Shown here in pieces: positions 44,450-53,142 of a stretch of DNA of 64,000 nt. The stretch comes from Saprospiraceae bacterium (lineage in GTDB: Bacteria; Bacteroidota; Bacteroidia; Chitinophagales; Saprospiraceae). The position numbers were made by a program, and so were the translations under genes. The notes below the pieces were generated by a model. It saw nothing but the letters and a program-made list of their open reading frames with translations, was not told the origin of the DNA and searched no databases. The DNA lies in the NCBI GenBank assembly GCA_021604865.1, contig BQJU01000022.1:1-64000 (forward strand). Direction: 5' to 3'. How positions within the stretch are numbered: position 1 is the first letter of the stretch; every line of letters begins with the position of its first letter.

Positions 44450-45916
44450 ATGAAAAAAACACTATCCCTTTTTGTCGGTCTGCTCCTTACCATTTCCTGT
44501 TTAATGGCTCAACACGGTGAGGATCGTTATGTGCCAGAAACAGATCCGCTAGTCTTGGAGAAACTGGATCAGTGGCAGGACTTAAAATTTGGATTGTTGA
44601 TGCATTGGGGGGCTTATAGCCAATGGGGTATTGTGGAATCCTGGTCGATATGTGCGGAAGATGAGGGTTGGTGTGAGCGCAAAAAAGGAGCGCATCCCCA
44701 AGACTATACGGCCTATAAGCAGGAATACGAAAACCTGCAAACCACTTTTAATCCAGTACAATTTACTCCGGATAAATGGGCCAAAGCAGCTAAGGATGCC
44801 GGTATGAAATACGTGGTGTTTACCACCAAACACCACGATGGTTTTTCGATGTTTGATACCAAATATACCGATTATAAAATAACAGACCCGACCTGTCCCT
44901 TCAACAGCCATACAAAGGCGAATGTAACGAAAGAAATCTTTGATGCATTCAGAAAAGAAGGGCTCTGGACGGGAGCTTATTTCTCCAAACCGGACTGGCA
45001 CTGTCCGGATTATTGGTGGCCCAATTTTGCTACCCCCGACCGGAATGTCAACTACGATCCGGCTGTTTATCCCGACCGTTGGGAGCGTTATGTGCAATTT
45101 ACCCACAACCAGATTATGGAATTGATGACGGATTATGGCAAGGTGGATATCCTTTGGCTCGACGGAGGATGGGTGCAAAAGCAAAACAAGGAGTCGATTT
45201 TAGAATTTTACAAGAAGCGTTTGGAAAATAGTGAATCGGGCTTCCTGAAAGGCCGGATCGTCAACCAGGACATCAGAATGGATGAGCTGGTAGACAAAGC
45301 GCGCGCCAAACAACCCGGATTAATCGTTGTTGATCGCGCAGTACACGGCAAAAATCAAAACTACCTTACTCCTGAAAACCGGGTTCCTGAGGCTGCTTTA
45401 CCTTACCCTTGGGAATCCTGTATCATTGCAGGTGGCAGCTGGTCATGGGTGCCTGATGCCAAATACATGTCTGGCCGGGAAGTGGTGCATTTACTGGCCG
45501 ATATCGTCTCCAAAGGCGGTAATCTATTGCTCAATATTGCGCCAGATCCCAAAGGCAACTGGGATAAAGGGGCATACGAGATGCTTACCGAAATGGGCGA
45601 TTGGATGAAGATCAATAGCGAGGCGATCTATGGCACCCGGGCTATTGCGCCCTATAAGGAGGACAATGTTTGTATCACCGAGGCCAAAGATGGCAGCCTC
45701 TATCTAATTTACCTGGCCAAAGAAGGAGAAACACAATTGCCTGCTGAGATTAAGCTTTCTAAAATACAACCTAAAAAAGGAACGAAAGCGGAATTATTAG
45801 GCTCCAAAGCCAAATTGAAATGGGAACCAGTAGGAGAGGGGTGTAAGGTGATGATTCCGGAGAAAATGCGGGGGATGGTACCTGGGAATTATGCTTGGGT
45901 GGTACGGATTAGGTGA
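44450..45916 (+). CDS. Alpha-L-fucosidase (GH29)
   Basis: A 488-residue secreted glycoside hydrolase that removes terminal L-fucose. Signal peptide MKKTLSLFVGLLLTISCLMA. The catalytic barrel shows KFGLLMHWGAYSQWG, YVVFTTKHHDGFSMFDTKYT, the nucleophile Asp238 in DILWLDGGW and LLLNIAPDPKGNWDKGA. The C-terminal 90 residues are a small beta domain. No T9SS tail or lipobox is present, so a periplasmic location is likely. With the SDR, kinase-like and AraC genes 4-10 kb away it suggests use of fucose-bearing glycans, although they are not in one operon. Confidence 0.93.
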   Translation: MKKTLSLFVGLLLTISCLMAQHGEDRYVPETDPLVLEKLDQWQDLKFGLLMHWGAYSQWGIVESWSICAEDEGWCERKKGAHPQDYTAYKQEYENLQTTFNPVQFTPDKWAKAAKDAGMKYVVFTTKHHDGFSMFDTKYTDYKITDPTCPFNSHTKANVTKEIFDAFRKEGLWTGAYFSKPDWHCPDYWWPNFATPDRNVNYDPAVYPDRWERYVQFTHNQIMELMTDYGKVDILWLDGGWVQKQNKESILEFYKKRLENSESGFLKGRIVNQDIRMDELVDKARAKQPGLIVVDRAVHGKNQNYLTPENRVPEAALPYPWESCIIAGGSWSWVPDAKYMSGREVVHLLADIVSKGGNLLLNIAPDPKGNWDKGAYEMLTEMGDWMKINSEAIYGTRAIAPYKEDNVCITEAKDGSLYLIYLAKEGETQLPAEIKLSKIQPKKGTKAELLGSKAKLKWEPVGEGCKVMIPEKMRGMVPGNYAWVVRIR

Positions 45917-45964
45917 TTTTAGAGTGGACAACGCCAATATTTTTCACCCTTAAAATTGAATAAA

Positions 45965-46096
45965 ATGACAACCCAATTCAGTTTCAACTGGGAACAATTT
46001 GAAGATTGTCAACTTGATGATCAACAACAGAAAGAGGTAAAGGGTAGAGAGGATATTATCACAGATGATATTATCTTACCAATTCAAGAATCCTAA
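45965..46096 (+). CDS. 43-residue peptide with leader-like sequence
   Basis: An ATG-to-TAA frame of 43 codons: MTTQFSFNWEQFEDCQLDDQ then QQKEVKGREDIITDDIILPI and QES. The L-D-D-Q-Q-Q-K-E-V-K-G-R segment recalls the L-S-x-x-Q-M-K-x-V-x-G-G leader end of Bacteroidota ribosomal peptide precursors, but the second Gly is Arg and no maturation or export enzyme is beside it. There is no clear ribosome-binding site, which is normal in this phylum. It could be a small unknown protein or a chance frame. Confidence 0.35.
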   Translation: MTTQFSFNWEQFEDCQLDDQQQKEVKGREDIITDDIILPIQES

Positions 46097-46393
46097 TTTC
46101 TGTGGGCCTTGTTTGAAGGTAGACTTTGAAAGCCTCGGTTCAACTGAGATCAAATTTTTTTGATAAAAGAGGCCCTTTCTAGGTTCATACCCAAAGGCAT
46201 AGCCCTATAGAAACGTTTATTGAAGCCAATAATACAAATCATTGATAGCCAAGGCTCAATCTTTTGCCGTGCATTTTTTTGCCCGCCTCTTGGCTCTATA
46301 CTCCGGAAATTTGCTGTCAAACTTATTCTTCGTTGCTCCCTAGACTTGTTGTTAGGTGAGGGCAGTTAGCTTATAAAAAAAAAATTCCTATAG

Positions 46394-46427
46394 GACCAAC
46401 CCTTTACCCACAAAGGGCGGTCTTTTT
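46394..46427 (+). terminator. Intrinsic terminator in a gene-free region
   Basis: GACC (46394-46397) and CCCTTT (46400-46405) pair with AAAGGG (46412-46417) and GGTC (46419-46422), with small bulges and a 6-base loop, followed by TTTTT at 46423-46427. It could end a transcript from the fucosidase or from an RNA in this gap. Confidence 0.7.
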
Positions 46428-46442
46428 ACACGGTTAAGAGAG

Positions 46443-46511
46443 CATGTTTGGAGGCCAGCCCTTTGGCAGCAAAGGATCACTTTTCGCTACAAAAGCCGAC
46501 CTCCAAACATG
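46443..46511. repeat. 12-bp perfect inverted repeat
   Basis: CATGTTTGGAGG at 46443-46454 and its exact complement at 46500-46511 enclose 45 bases that contain a smaller CTTTG/CAAAG hairpin. It lies 36 bases before the ATG at 46547 and may be a leader stem or the ends of a small element. Confidence 0.7.
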
Positions 46512-46546
46512 AAACTCTAAATTTTATCAACAAAAATCACCCGATC

Positions 46547-47803
46547 ATGAAAAAAACAATGATTCAATTCATTTTGGCATTACTATTTATTTTTAGTGGT
46601 TATTCTGCAACTGCTCAATGGCAAACATTGAATAGTGGAAGCTCGGAAACACTGCTGGATATCCATTTTCTAACCCAAGATTATGGCGCAACAGTAGGAG
46701 AGGGGGGCACGGTTTTACTCACCGAAGATAGAGGCGATCACTGGACGGAAATTGGAGATTTAAGCGAAGGGTTGGGCTCTGTACGGGTATTGGGTATTGA
46801 TACGATTATGGTGGCCGGTTCGAATATATTTGACGGGAACGTTTATTTAACGGTGGATGGTGGTGCAAACTGGGGAAATGTGGCTAGCGGCGCCCGTCTT
46901 GATGAGGCAGGAGAACAGATCTTTGCCCTGGGTTATGATAGTTTACGGGTCAGTGCAAATGGAGGTGCACAATGGCAGGGAACGGACCCCAATATTGGAG
47001 GAACCCTGTTGATGGAACAAATAGCCTTTGCCAATGACGAGGTTGGTATGATTGCTGGAAATATCAGTGGTTTTGCCAGTTATTCTACCTATGGATTTAG
47101 AACTGAAGACGGTGGCGCCAACTGGTTGCAATGGTATGTTTTTGACTTTCCGAATGCGGATGCCTGGACAACAGCCGCTTTTGCAGCTATGGATACTGTT
47201 TATTTATTTACCAACGAATACCAATTTTTTCAACCCAGTGATATGAATCGCTTGGTGCGTATGACAGATTTTTATATTGAAATGATGAATGGCCAATCCA
47301 ACTGGCGGTTTACTGGAGAAGTTGTCAATGAGGATATGCCTGGATATATCTACGACGCTCATTTTTTCAATACATCGTATGGTTTTGCGGTTAGTGCGGA
47401 GGGCGCAATTTTTCGCACGGGAGATGGTGGTAACTCCTGGACCAGTAATTATTCCGGAGCCGATAGTTTACGCAGCATTTTTGCCTGGAGCGAAGACCTC
47501 ATTTTTGTAGTTGGGGCCAATGGAAGGATTTTGAGACATGGACAGGTTAATGCAACAAAAGATCCACAGTTATTGACACTTAGCCTGTTTCCGAATCCGG
47601 TGAAAGAGGCATTTTCATTGCAGGGAATATCTGAAAATAATGGGCAATTATTCCTATTTAATGAATTGGGGCAATTATTGAGACGGGAGGCCTGGCAACA
47701 AGGTGAAACCATCTCGGTCAATGCATTGCCTCCGGGGAATTATCAGGTTGAATTGCGGACCTCAACCCAGCGATACCTTGGCAAATTGGCGGTTGTGAAA
47801 TAG
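46547..47803 (+). CDS. Ycf48-like repeat protein with T9SS type A tail
   Basis: A 418-residue secreted protein; I start it at 46547 because that ATG opens a signal peptide (MKKTMIQFILALLFIFSGYS, then ATAQ), whereas the frame upstream is leader-like. Residues about 25-335 are a beta-propeller of Ycf48/BNR-like repeats with D-x-G-x-x-W turns (EDRGDHWTEIGDLSEG, VDGGANWGNV, GDGGNSWTSNY). The last 80 residues are a T9SS sorting domain (LSLFPNPVKEAFSLQG to RYLGKLAVVK). It is probably a surface or secreted protein; what it binds is unknown. Confidence 0.85.
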   Translation: MKKTMIQFILALLFIFSGYSATAQWQTLNSGSSETLLDIHFLTQDYGATVGEGGTVLLTEDRGDHWTEIGDLSEGLGSVRVLGIDTIMVAGSNIFDGNVYLTVDGGANWGNVASGARLDEAGEQIFALGYDSLRVSANGGAQWQGTDPNIGGTLLMEQIAFANDEVGMIAGNISGFASYSTYGFRTEDGGANWLQWYVFDFPNADAWTTAAFAAMDTVYLFTNEYQFFQPSDMNRLVRMTDFYIEMMNGQSNWRFTGEVVNEDMPGYIYDAHFFNTSYGFAVSAEGAIFRTGDGGNSWTSNYSGADSLRSIFAWSEDLIFVVGANGRILRHGQVNATKDPQLLTLSLFPNPVKEAFSLQGISENNGQLFLFNELGQLLRREAWQQGETISVNALPPGNYQVELRTSTQRYLGKLAVVK

Positions 47804-47848
47804 TCGGAAAAGTGGTTTCATAGGTAAGCGCATGCTCATATAATTCAT

Positions 47849-47856
47849 TACCTTTG
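47849..47856 (+). promoter_or_regulatory. -7 box TACCTTTG four bases before an ATG
   Basis: TACCTTTG matches TAnnTTTG and is only four bases from the ATG at 47861. Transcription would start at or next to the start codon, so the mRNA would be leaderless or nearly so. Confidence 0.5.
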
Positions 47857-47860
47857 CGGC

Positions 47861-49084
47861 ATGGAAGCAAAGCCAAACCGTTTATATCCGAATCTGATTC
47901 GGGCAGTGATAGAGGCACTGCAACAGGTGTTTAATAAGGATTTTTATGTGAGTAAAGTCATCGAGCGCACCTTAAAAAGCAATCCGAAATGGGGGTCCCG
48001 CGATCGGGCATTCATTGCGGAAAGTATTTATGAAGTGGTCCGTTGGTACCGGTTGCTGTATGAGATAGATGGTCAGCCTCCGGTAAAAGATCAGGATTGG
48101 TGGCGACTATTTGGTATTTTACAAATCATTAATGGAAAAATGCTTCCTGAATGGAAGGAATTTCAAGGAATTGATAATCATCAGGTTATACTCAAGTATG
48201 AAGATTTAAAGCAGGTTCGTAAGATTAAAGAATCTATACCAGATTGGTTGGATGAGTTGGGAAGCAAAGAATTGGGCACGGTATGGCCGGAAACGCTGGA
48301 AACCCTCAATCAGCAGGCCTCAGTAATTTTGCGGGTAAATCGGCTGAAGACGGATGCCAAACAATTACAAAATGCCTTTAAATCAGCGGATATTGAAGTG
48401 GAGCTGATTAATGAAGAGGCGCTACGCGTGACTCGAAGAAAGAACTTATTTGCTACGACCCCTTTTAAACAAGGTTGGTTTGAAGTGCAGGATTATTCCT
48501 CTCAGCAGGTTGCGCACTACCTGGATGTTGCACCAGGAATGCGGGTAGTGGATGCTTGTGCAGGGGGTGGTGGCAAATCTCTACATCTGGCCACTTTGAT
48601 GGAAAATAAAGGGCAGATCATTGCCATGGATACTGAATCCTGGAAGCTTGATGAATTGCGTAGACGGGCACGACGAAATGGGATTCACATCATTGAAACC
48701 AGACCGATTACCAGTACCAAAGTCATAAAACGATTGGCCAATTCTGTTGACCGACTCTTGCTGGATGTCCCCTGTTCCGGCCTGGGGGTTTTGCGTCGTA
48801 ATCCAGATGCAAAATGGAAGCTTCAGCCCGAGTTTATTGAACGATTGAGGTCGACTCAACAACAAATCCTCCAATCCTATAGTCGAATGCTAAAACCAGG
48901 TGGTAAAATGGTGTACGCCACTTGTAGCATTCTGCCTTCAGAAAATGGTGCTCAAGTTGCCCAATTTTTGAAGGACAAGAAAGACGAGTTTCAATTGCTG
49001 AAAGAAAATAGCATCCTTCCTCAAGATGAAGGGAATGATGGTTTTTATATGGCACTTCTGGAGCGGGTTAGTACTAGTCGGTAG
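47861..49084 (+). CDS. RsmB/NOP-family RNA cytosine-C5 methyltransferase
   Basis: A 407-residue S-adenosylmethionine-dependent RNA methyltransferase. The SAM site is VVDACAGGGGKSLHLATL, followed by DVPCSGLGVLRRNPDAKW, with the Cys of the PC motif, and VYATCSILPSENG, with the catalytic TC motif. Residues 1-140 resemble the NusB-like N-terminal part of RsmB (RDRAFIAESIYEVVRWYRLL), in a shortened form. The target is probably rRNA, but the exact base is uncertain. The upstream -7 box is only four bases from the ATG. Confidence 0.9.
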   Translation: MEAKPNRLYPNLIRAVIEALQQVFNKDFYVSKVIERTLKSNPKWGSRDRAFIAESIYEVVRWYRLLYEIDGQPPVKDQDWWRLFGILQIINGKMLPEWKEFQGIDNHQVILKYEDLKQVRKIKESIPDWLDELGSKELGTVWPETLETLNQQASVILRVNRLKTDAKQLQNAFKSADIEVELINEEALRVTRRKNLFATTPFKQGWFEVQDYSSQQVAHYLDVAPGMRVVDACAGGGGKSLHLATLMENKGQIIAMDTESWKLDELRRRARRNGIHIIETRPITSTKVIKRLANSVDRLLLDVPCSGLGVLRRNPDAKWKLQPEFIERLRSTQQQILQSYSRMLKPGGKMVYATCSILPSENGAQVAQFLKDKKDEFQLLKENSILPQDEGNDGFYMALLERVSTSR

Positions 49085-49123
49085 TGCTCGCGAGTACATT
49101 ATGCAAAACCAGTCAAAATGTTT

Positions 49124-49975
49124 CTAATGCAAAATAAGGATAGGAACATGAGCATGATAAACCGTCCTTTTCGTAACACTTTCGTGAAACAGGTTTTCCA
49201 GAAAACCCCTCTTTGGTCGATACATAATCAGAAGATCTATTCCCATAAGGTCAGCAAATTCATTTAATTCAGTGATCAGGTCCTGACCTTTAACATTATG
49301 GCACTTCAGCCCTAGCTCAGGGAATTGTTTTTCAAAGAATCCGACTAATTCTTTTAACTTCAGGCTAGGCTTTTTATCATTTTCTGTTTCAATATGCACA
49401 ATGCGAAAGAAAGGATTAAATTGTTTCAGAATTTCAGTGGTTTGCCAGATGTGATCAAGATCGTTTTCCTGCAAATCAGTGGCATAGGCAACATTTCGGA
49501 TATCATTAAATCCAGCCTTTTCAGGAACAACCCATACCGGACATTTAGCACGGCGTAGCGTTCCAACGGTAGTGCTGCCAAATAGTTTTTCTAATCTACT
49601 ATGTTCACCCATGGTACCCATTACGATCAAATCAAATGCTTCGTTTTGAGCCATTTGAGTAATCTGGTGTACAGGAGTACCAATTTCAACTTCTGAATGG
49701 ATAATTGGTACACGCTTCAGCGTTTGAGCTGTTGTGATTTGCACCAACCCTCGATCTACGAATGTTTTCATCACTTGCTGGGCTACCTCTAAACGCTTTT
49801 GAGTCATCTGTGCTATCATTACCGGAAAATCCATAGGTTCAGCCTCCGGATAAACAACATGTAATAATTTCACTTCGGCATCAAAACGATCCGCTATCAT
49901 CAGGGCATATCGGAATGCATTTTCGGAAGTTTCGGAAAAGTCAGTAGGTAAAAGGATTTTTTTTAATTTTCCCAT
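49124..49975 (-). CDS. Tandem universal stress protein
   Basis: A 283-residue protein with two UspA domains. The first (1-148) starts KKILLPTDFSETSENAFRYALMIAD and has the ATP-binding pattern GTMGEHSRLEKLFGSTTVGTLRRAKCPVWVVP. The second (about 155-283) is more divergent, and the motif G-x-G-x9-G-S is replaced by YRPKRGFLENLFHESVTKRT. Such two-domain Usp proteins are common in Bacteroidota and respond to starvation or redox stress. It is monocistronic on the minus strand, tail to tail with the methyltransferase. Confidence 0.92.
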   Translation of the reverse strand: MGKLKKILLPTDFSETSENAFRYALMIADRFDAEVKLLHVVYPEAEPMDFPVMIAQMTQKRLEVAQQVMKTFVDRGLVQITTAQTLKRVPIIHSEVEIGTPVHQITQMAQNEAFDLIVMGTMGEHSRLEKLFGSTTVGTLRRAKCPVWVVPEKAGFNDIRNVAYATDLQENDLDHIWQTTEILKQFNPFFRIVHIETENDKKPSLKLKELVGFFEKQFPELGLKCHNVKGQDLITELNEFADLMGIDLLIMYRPKRGFLENLFHESVTKRTVYHAHVPILILH

Positions 49976-50097
49976 GGTAATTTACGTTGGATTTATATTC
50001 AAAATTGCCGGTTCTCTACCAGGAATTAGTTGATTTAGATCATGAAGTGCAATGATTATCGTCAGCTGGAGAAGTATTGAAAAATGTGTTAGAGCTC

Positions 50098-50922
50098 TTA
50101 ATCTTCCACTTTTTTGATAATGCCCCTGATTAGACTAGCAATTTTTGGTGCAGCCTTGGCAGCGACATCTACAACTTGTTGATGAGAAACCCCTTCTTTG
50201 TTGGGATGTAACGGTGTATCCGTAATACAGGAAATACCCAATACCCGTATGCCACCATGTCTGGCGGCAATAACTTCCGGTACAATAGACATACCCACCA
50301 GTTCAGCACCAAGGTTTTTAAGGTAGCGTACCTCAGCCATAGTTTCATAACAAGGACCACTGATGGCTGCATAAACACCTTCTTTTAGATTAAGACCTTG
50401 TTTTTGACCCTCTTGTCTGGCTAAATTCAAAAAATGGGGATCATAAGCCTGGGATAGGTCTGGAAACCGGGGCCCTAACCGATCATCATTAGGACCTCTC
50501 AATGGATCGACTCCCATTAAATTCAGGTGGTCGGTGATCAGGCAAATGTCGCCTGGCCTGAAATCGGCATGTAACCCTCCACTGGCATTGGTTACCATTA
50601 GGTTTTTTATGCCCAGTAGTTGCATCATTCGCAAAGGAAAAATAACCTCTTTCATAGAATAACCTTCGTAATAATGGATCCTTCCTTGCATGACTAACAC
50701 CTGCTTGCCATTTAGGTTCCCGGTGATGATTTGCCCTTGATGCCCCGCTACAGTTGTGACTGGGAAATGAGGGATATCACTAAAAGGCAGTTTTATTGCT
50801 TGTTCGATTTCTTCTCCCACGATACCCAGTCCAGAACCAAGTATTATGCCGGTTTTTGGAACGGTAGCTAGGCGTATTTTTAGCCAATTGGCAGCTTCGA
50901 GTATTTTAATATAGTCTTCCAT
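50098..50922 (-). CDS. Purine nucleoside phosphorylase
   Basis: A 274-residue trimeric-type (class II) purine nucleoside phosphorylase that splits inosine and guanosine with phosphate in purine salvage. Motifs: TGIILGSGLGIVGEEIE (phosphate binding), GRIHYYEGYSMKEVIFPLRMM, LMVTNASGGL, the purine-site AAISGPCYETMAEVRYLKNLGAELVGMS, and EVIAARHGG. Length and motif order are normal. The upstream 168 bases separate it from the divergent CBS gene. Confidence 0.94.
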   Translation of the reverse strand: MEDYIKILEAANWLKIRLATVPKTGIILGSGLGIVGEEIEQAIKLPFSDIPHFPVTTVAGHQGQIITGNLNGKQVLVMQGRIHYYEGYSMKEVIFPLRMMQLLGIKNLMVTNASGGLHADFRPGDICLITDHLNLMGVDPLRGPNDDRLGPRFPDLSQAYDPHFLNLARQEGQKQGLNLKEGVYAAISGPCYETMAEVRYLKNLGAELVGMSIVPEVIAARHGGIRVLGISCITDTPLHPNKEGVSHQQVVDVAAKAAPKIASLIRGIIKKVED

Positions 50923-51078
50923 TCGTTGAATTTAAAGAACTGACTTTGGAAAATGGGCGTGATGAAATCGATAGACGGTACTAGTCGTCTCACAAAATTA
51001 CTAACCCCTGATGGCGTAAAAGGTGAGCATTGTCATTTTTATTAACCACAATTATCATCTAGTTCCAATGTCATTCGC

Positions 51079-51086
51079 TACATTTG
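51079..51086 (+). promoter_or_regulatory. -7 box TACATTTG four bases before an ATG
   Basis: TACATTTG matches TAnnTTTG and lies four bases before the ATG at 51091, the same geometry as at 47849, again predicting an almost leaderless mRNA. Confidence 0.5.
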
Positions 51087-51090
51087 TACA

Positions 51091-51525
51091 ATGCCTAAAG
51101 GAATAATTATTGCTGATATTATGAATCGGAATACTACGAGTATTCTGTACAACCGTTCTCTTGAAGAAGCTTGCCAACTTTTTGTGAAGGAACAATGCCA
51201 CTATTTTCCAGTGGTAAATGATGCTGATGAGTTGGTGGGCGTTCTCAGTACGCTGGATGTATTGAGTATCGCTATCGACTATATTGAAAATGGCAAGCGG
51301 AATTCAAAAAAGAAAAATACTCCGCTTAAGGTAGAAGACTTAATGAAACGCGATCCCTTTCGTATCCAGGCAGATGCAGCAGTACAACAAGCACTTGATA
51401 TATTTGAAAATGAGCAATGTTGGGCTTTGCTGGTTTTATCGGGTAATACACTAGTGGGCATCGTCACGAGCTTTGATTTGGTAAATTATTTTACACACCA
51501 ATCGAGGTATTCCGTTGACTTGTAG
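51091..51525 (+). CDS. Two-CBS-domain protein
   Basis: A 144-residue protein composed of a CBS pair (DIMNRNTTSILYNRSLEEACQL, then DLMKRDPFRIQADAAVQQALDIF). The HYFPVVNDADELVGVLSTLDVL and CWALLVLSGNTLVGIVTSFDLV strands are the standard endings. CBS pairs bind adenosine nucleotides and act as energy sensors. No effector domain is attached, so it is a stand-alone module. The 3' end is convergent with the TSUP gene. Confidence 0.9.
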   Translation: MPKGIIIADIMNRNTTSILYNRSLEEACQLFVKEQCHYFPVVNDADELVGVLSTLDVLSIAIDYIENGKRNSKKKNTPLKVEDLMKRDPFRIQADAAVQQALDIFENEQCWALLVLSGNTLVGIVTSFDLVNYFTHQSRYSVDL

Positions 51526-51547
51526 CGATCATTATTTCCATTGCCTA

Positions 51548-52312
51548 CTAAAACAACAACCGCAGCGCCGCCAAAAAGGTAATTCCAATAATGAAATACC
51601 GATACGACTTTTCCGGAATCAACTTCACAATTTTGATGCCCAGCCATACCCCAAGAAAAATGACCGGCAAGGAGAGCAAGTTCAGCGAAAAGGAAGCTAG
51701 GGTAATGGATTTCCAAACGAAAATGTGCAGTGGAATTTTGAAGAGGTTGATGATCAGAAAAAACCAGGCGCCTGTGCCGATAAAACTGTTTTTAGGTAGA
51801 TTAATTGCTAGTAGGTAAACTGCCATTACTGGACCAGCAGCATTGCCAATCATCGTACTAAACCCTCCAAGAAGACCAAAAATGCCGCCAAATACTTTGC
51901 TATCGGTAATGCTTGTGGGTAATCCTCTTCTTTGCTGGACAATCATCAGCCCCAAACTAGCCAGGACAACGACTGCCATGATTTTTTTAAAAAGTTCATC
52001 GTCAATATAATAGCCTACCGTCATACCAATCAGAACACCAATTATTGCAGCGGGTAACAATTTCCAGACATAACTCCAATTGGCATCCCGATTGTAATAC
52101 CGTACAGCGAAAAGATCAGCTATAGATAACATAGGTAAAACAAGGCCAGCCGATGCTCTACCACCAAACGCAATGGCCATGAAAGGTACTATGATCATAC
52201 TCAAGCCTTTTACACCGGCCTTGGCCAAACCGATCACAAAAGCACTAACAAATAACCAAAACCATTGATTGTTGTCTAATACCGGAATGGAAAAAAGAAA
52301 AATTAATTTCAC
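51548..52312 (-). CDS. TSUP-family (TauE/SafE) permease
   Basis: A 254-residue membrane protein with about eight helices. The family motifs are in FVIGLAKAGVKGLSMIIVPFMA and FGLLGGFSTMIGNAAGPVMAVYLLAI. TSUP proteins export sulfite, sulfoacetate or related anions; the substrate here is not known. The start codon is GTG (52312-52310), sharing one base with the TAG stop of the upstream gene (TAGTG), so the two are probably translationally coupled. Confidence 0.9.
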   Translation of the reverse strand: MKLIFLFSIPVLDNNQWFWLFVSAFVIGLAKAGVKGLSMIIVPFMAIAFGGRASAGLVLPMLSIADLFAVRYYNRDANWSYVWKLLPAAIIGVLIGMTVGYYIDDELFKKIMAVVVLASLGLMIVQQRRGLPTSITDSKVFGGIFGLLGGFSTMIGNAAGPVMAVYLLAINLPKNSFIGTGAWFFLIINLFKIPLHIFVWKSITLASFSLNLLSLPVIFLGVWLGIKIVKLIPEKSYRYFIIGITFLAALRLLF

Positions 52313-53142
52313 TATTGGGTTGCCTTAGGTAATAAATTGATCTCCAGATCAACCAGGCGAAGACCTTCTTTTTCTTTGCCTTCCCAAAGGGCATTAAAAC
52401 TCTCTTTGTCCTGATCCCGCAACAATACGGTTTCGTAATCTCCCCGCCGGTAAACGCCTAAATAAAAGGATTCGCCTGCTTCTTCAAACTTTTCATAATC
52501 CAATAGACGGTAACCGCTCTTGGTACGTTGGAGTAAATCGGTGTTGAAGATTTTCAAACTATTAGAAACAAATACATAAGAGCGAGGTTCGTTGACTTCA
52601 CCTTTGTGATATAAAGCCAAAAATTGGATCACTTTGCCCGGTGTATTGATCGCTTCCACATCAATCAGGAAAAATTCCTGTTTTGCCATTTCTTCGGTTT
52701 TTTGTTTGATGCCTTCCTGGGAGTCCAACTTCCATACCTTGTGAATTGTTGGGCTTTTGTACCAAACGCCGATATAATAAAATTCCTCCTCGGAAACAGC
52801 ATAGGATTCAATTTCATCCATCAAATAACCGTCGCTGGCGCGGGCTCGTTTCCTTTTGATAAACTCGGGCCAGCCCAGTACAGACTCTATCTCGGATTTT
52901 AGGTTGCTTTCCGACCAGATACCAGTGAACAACCGTTCTTTTCCACTACGGTAACTTTCCAGGTCAATAAGTCTGTATCCGGCACTTGCAAGTGAATCGT
53001 TGGTGCCTGTAAGAACATCCCAGTTGATCGCTTCCCGATAAAGCAATTTTGCTTCAGTTTGCTGGAAAACACCGGAATAAATTTCCTGACAAAACACTTG
53101 ATTGCAAGTCAGGAAGGTAATTAGAATCAGTAAATTTTTCAT
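52312..53142 (-). CDS. Secreted protein with BTRD1-like repeats
   Basis: A 276-residue protein with a signal peptide (MKNLLILITFLTCNQVFCQE). The mature part has four repeats of about 55 residues with a G-Y-R-L-I-D-L-E core followed about 15 residues later by a [FY]-x-G-[IV]-[WY] pair, for example AGYRLIDLESYRSGKERLFT followed by GIWSES. This matches what I know as bacterial tandem repeat domain 1, seen in fungal and bacterial secreted proteins including polyglycine hydrolases. There is no catalytic Ser domain here. It is co-transcribed with the TSUP permease. Confidence 0.75.
   Translation of the reverse strand: MKNLLILITFLTCNQVFCQEIYSGVFQQTEAKLLYREAINWDVLTGTNDSLASAGYRLIDLESYRSGKERLFTGIWSESNLKSEIESVLGWPEFIKRKRARASDGYLMDEIESYAVSEEEFYYIGVWYKSPTIHKVWKLDSQEGIKQKTEEMAKQEFFLIDVEAINTPGKVIQFLALYHKGEVNEPRSYVFVSNSLKIFNTDLLQRTKSGYRLLDYEKFEEAGESFYLGVYRRGDYETVLLRDQDKESFNALWEGKEKEGLRLVDLEINLLPKATQ

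Larger units (their letters stand above)
46097..46546. other. Structured gene-free region
   Basis: About 450 bases without a convincing gene and more mixed in base composition than the neighbouring gaps. It contains a plus-strand terminator (46394-46427), a long inverted repeat (46443-46511) and several short hairpins. The start codon of the next gene is at 46547, inside a longer open frame whose first 33 codons cover the inverted repeat and do not look like protein. Confidence 0.5.

Noticed and set aside
46355-46375. attC-like GTTAGGT near 46358
   Set aside because: A single GTTRRRY-type heptamer without a matching RYYYAAC partner, integrase or cassettes; no integron is supported.
46448-46546. 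N-terminal extension of the Ycf48-like protein
   Set aside because: The frame is open, but it starts at a non-ATG codon, runs over the 12-bp inverted repeat, and the ATG at 46547 opens a proper signal peptide.
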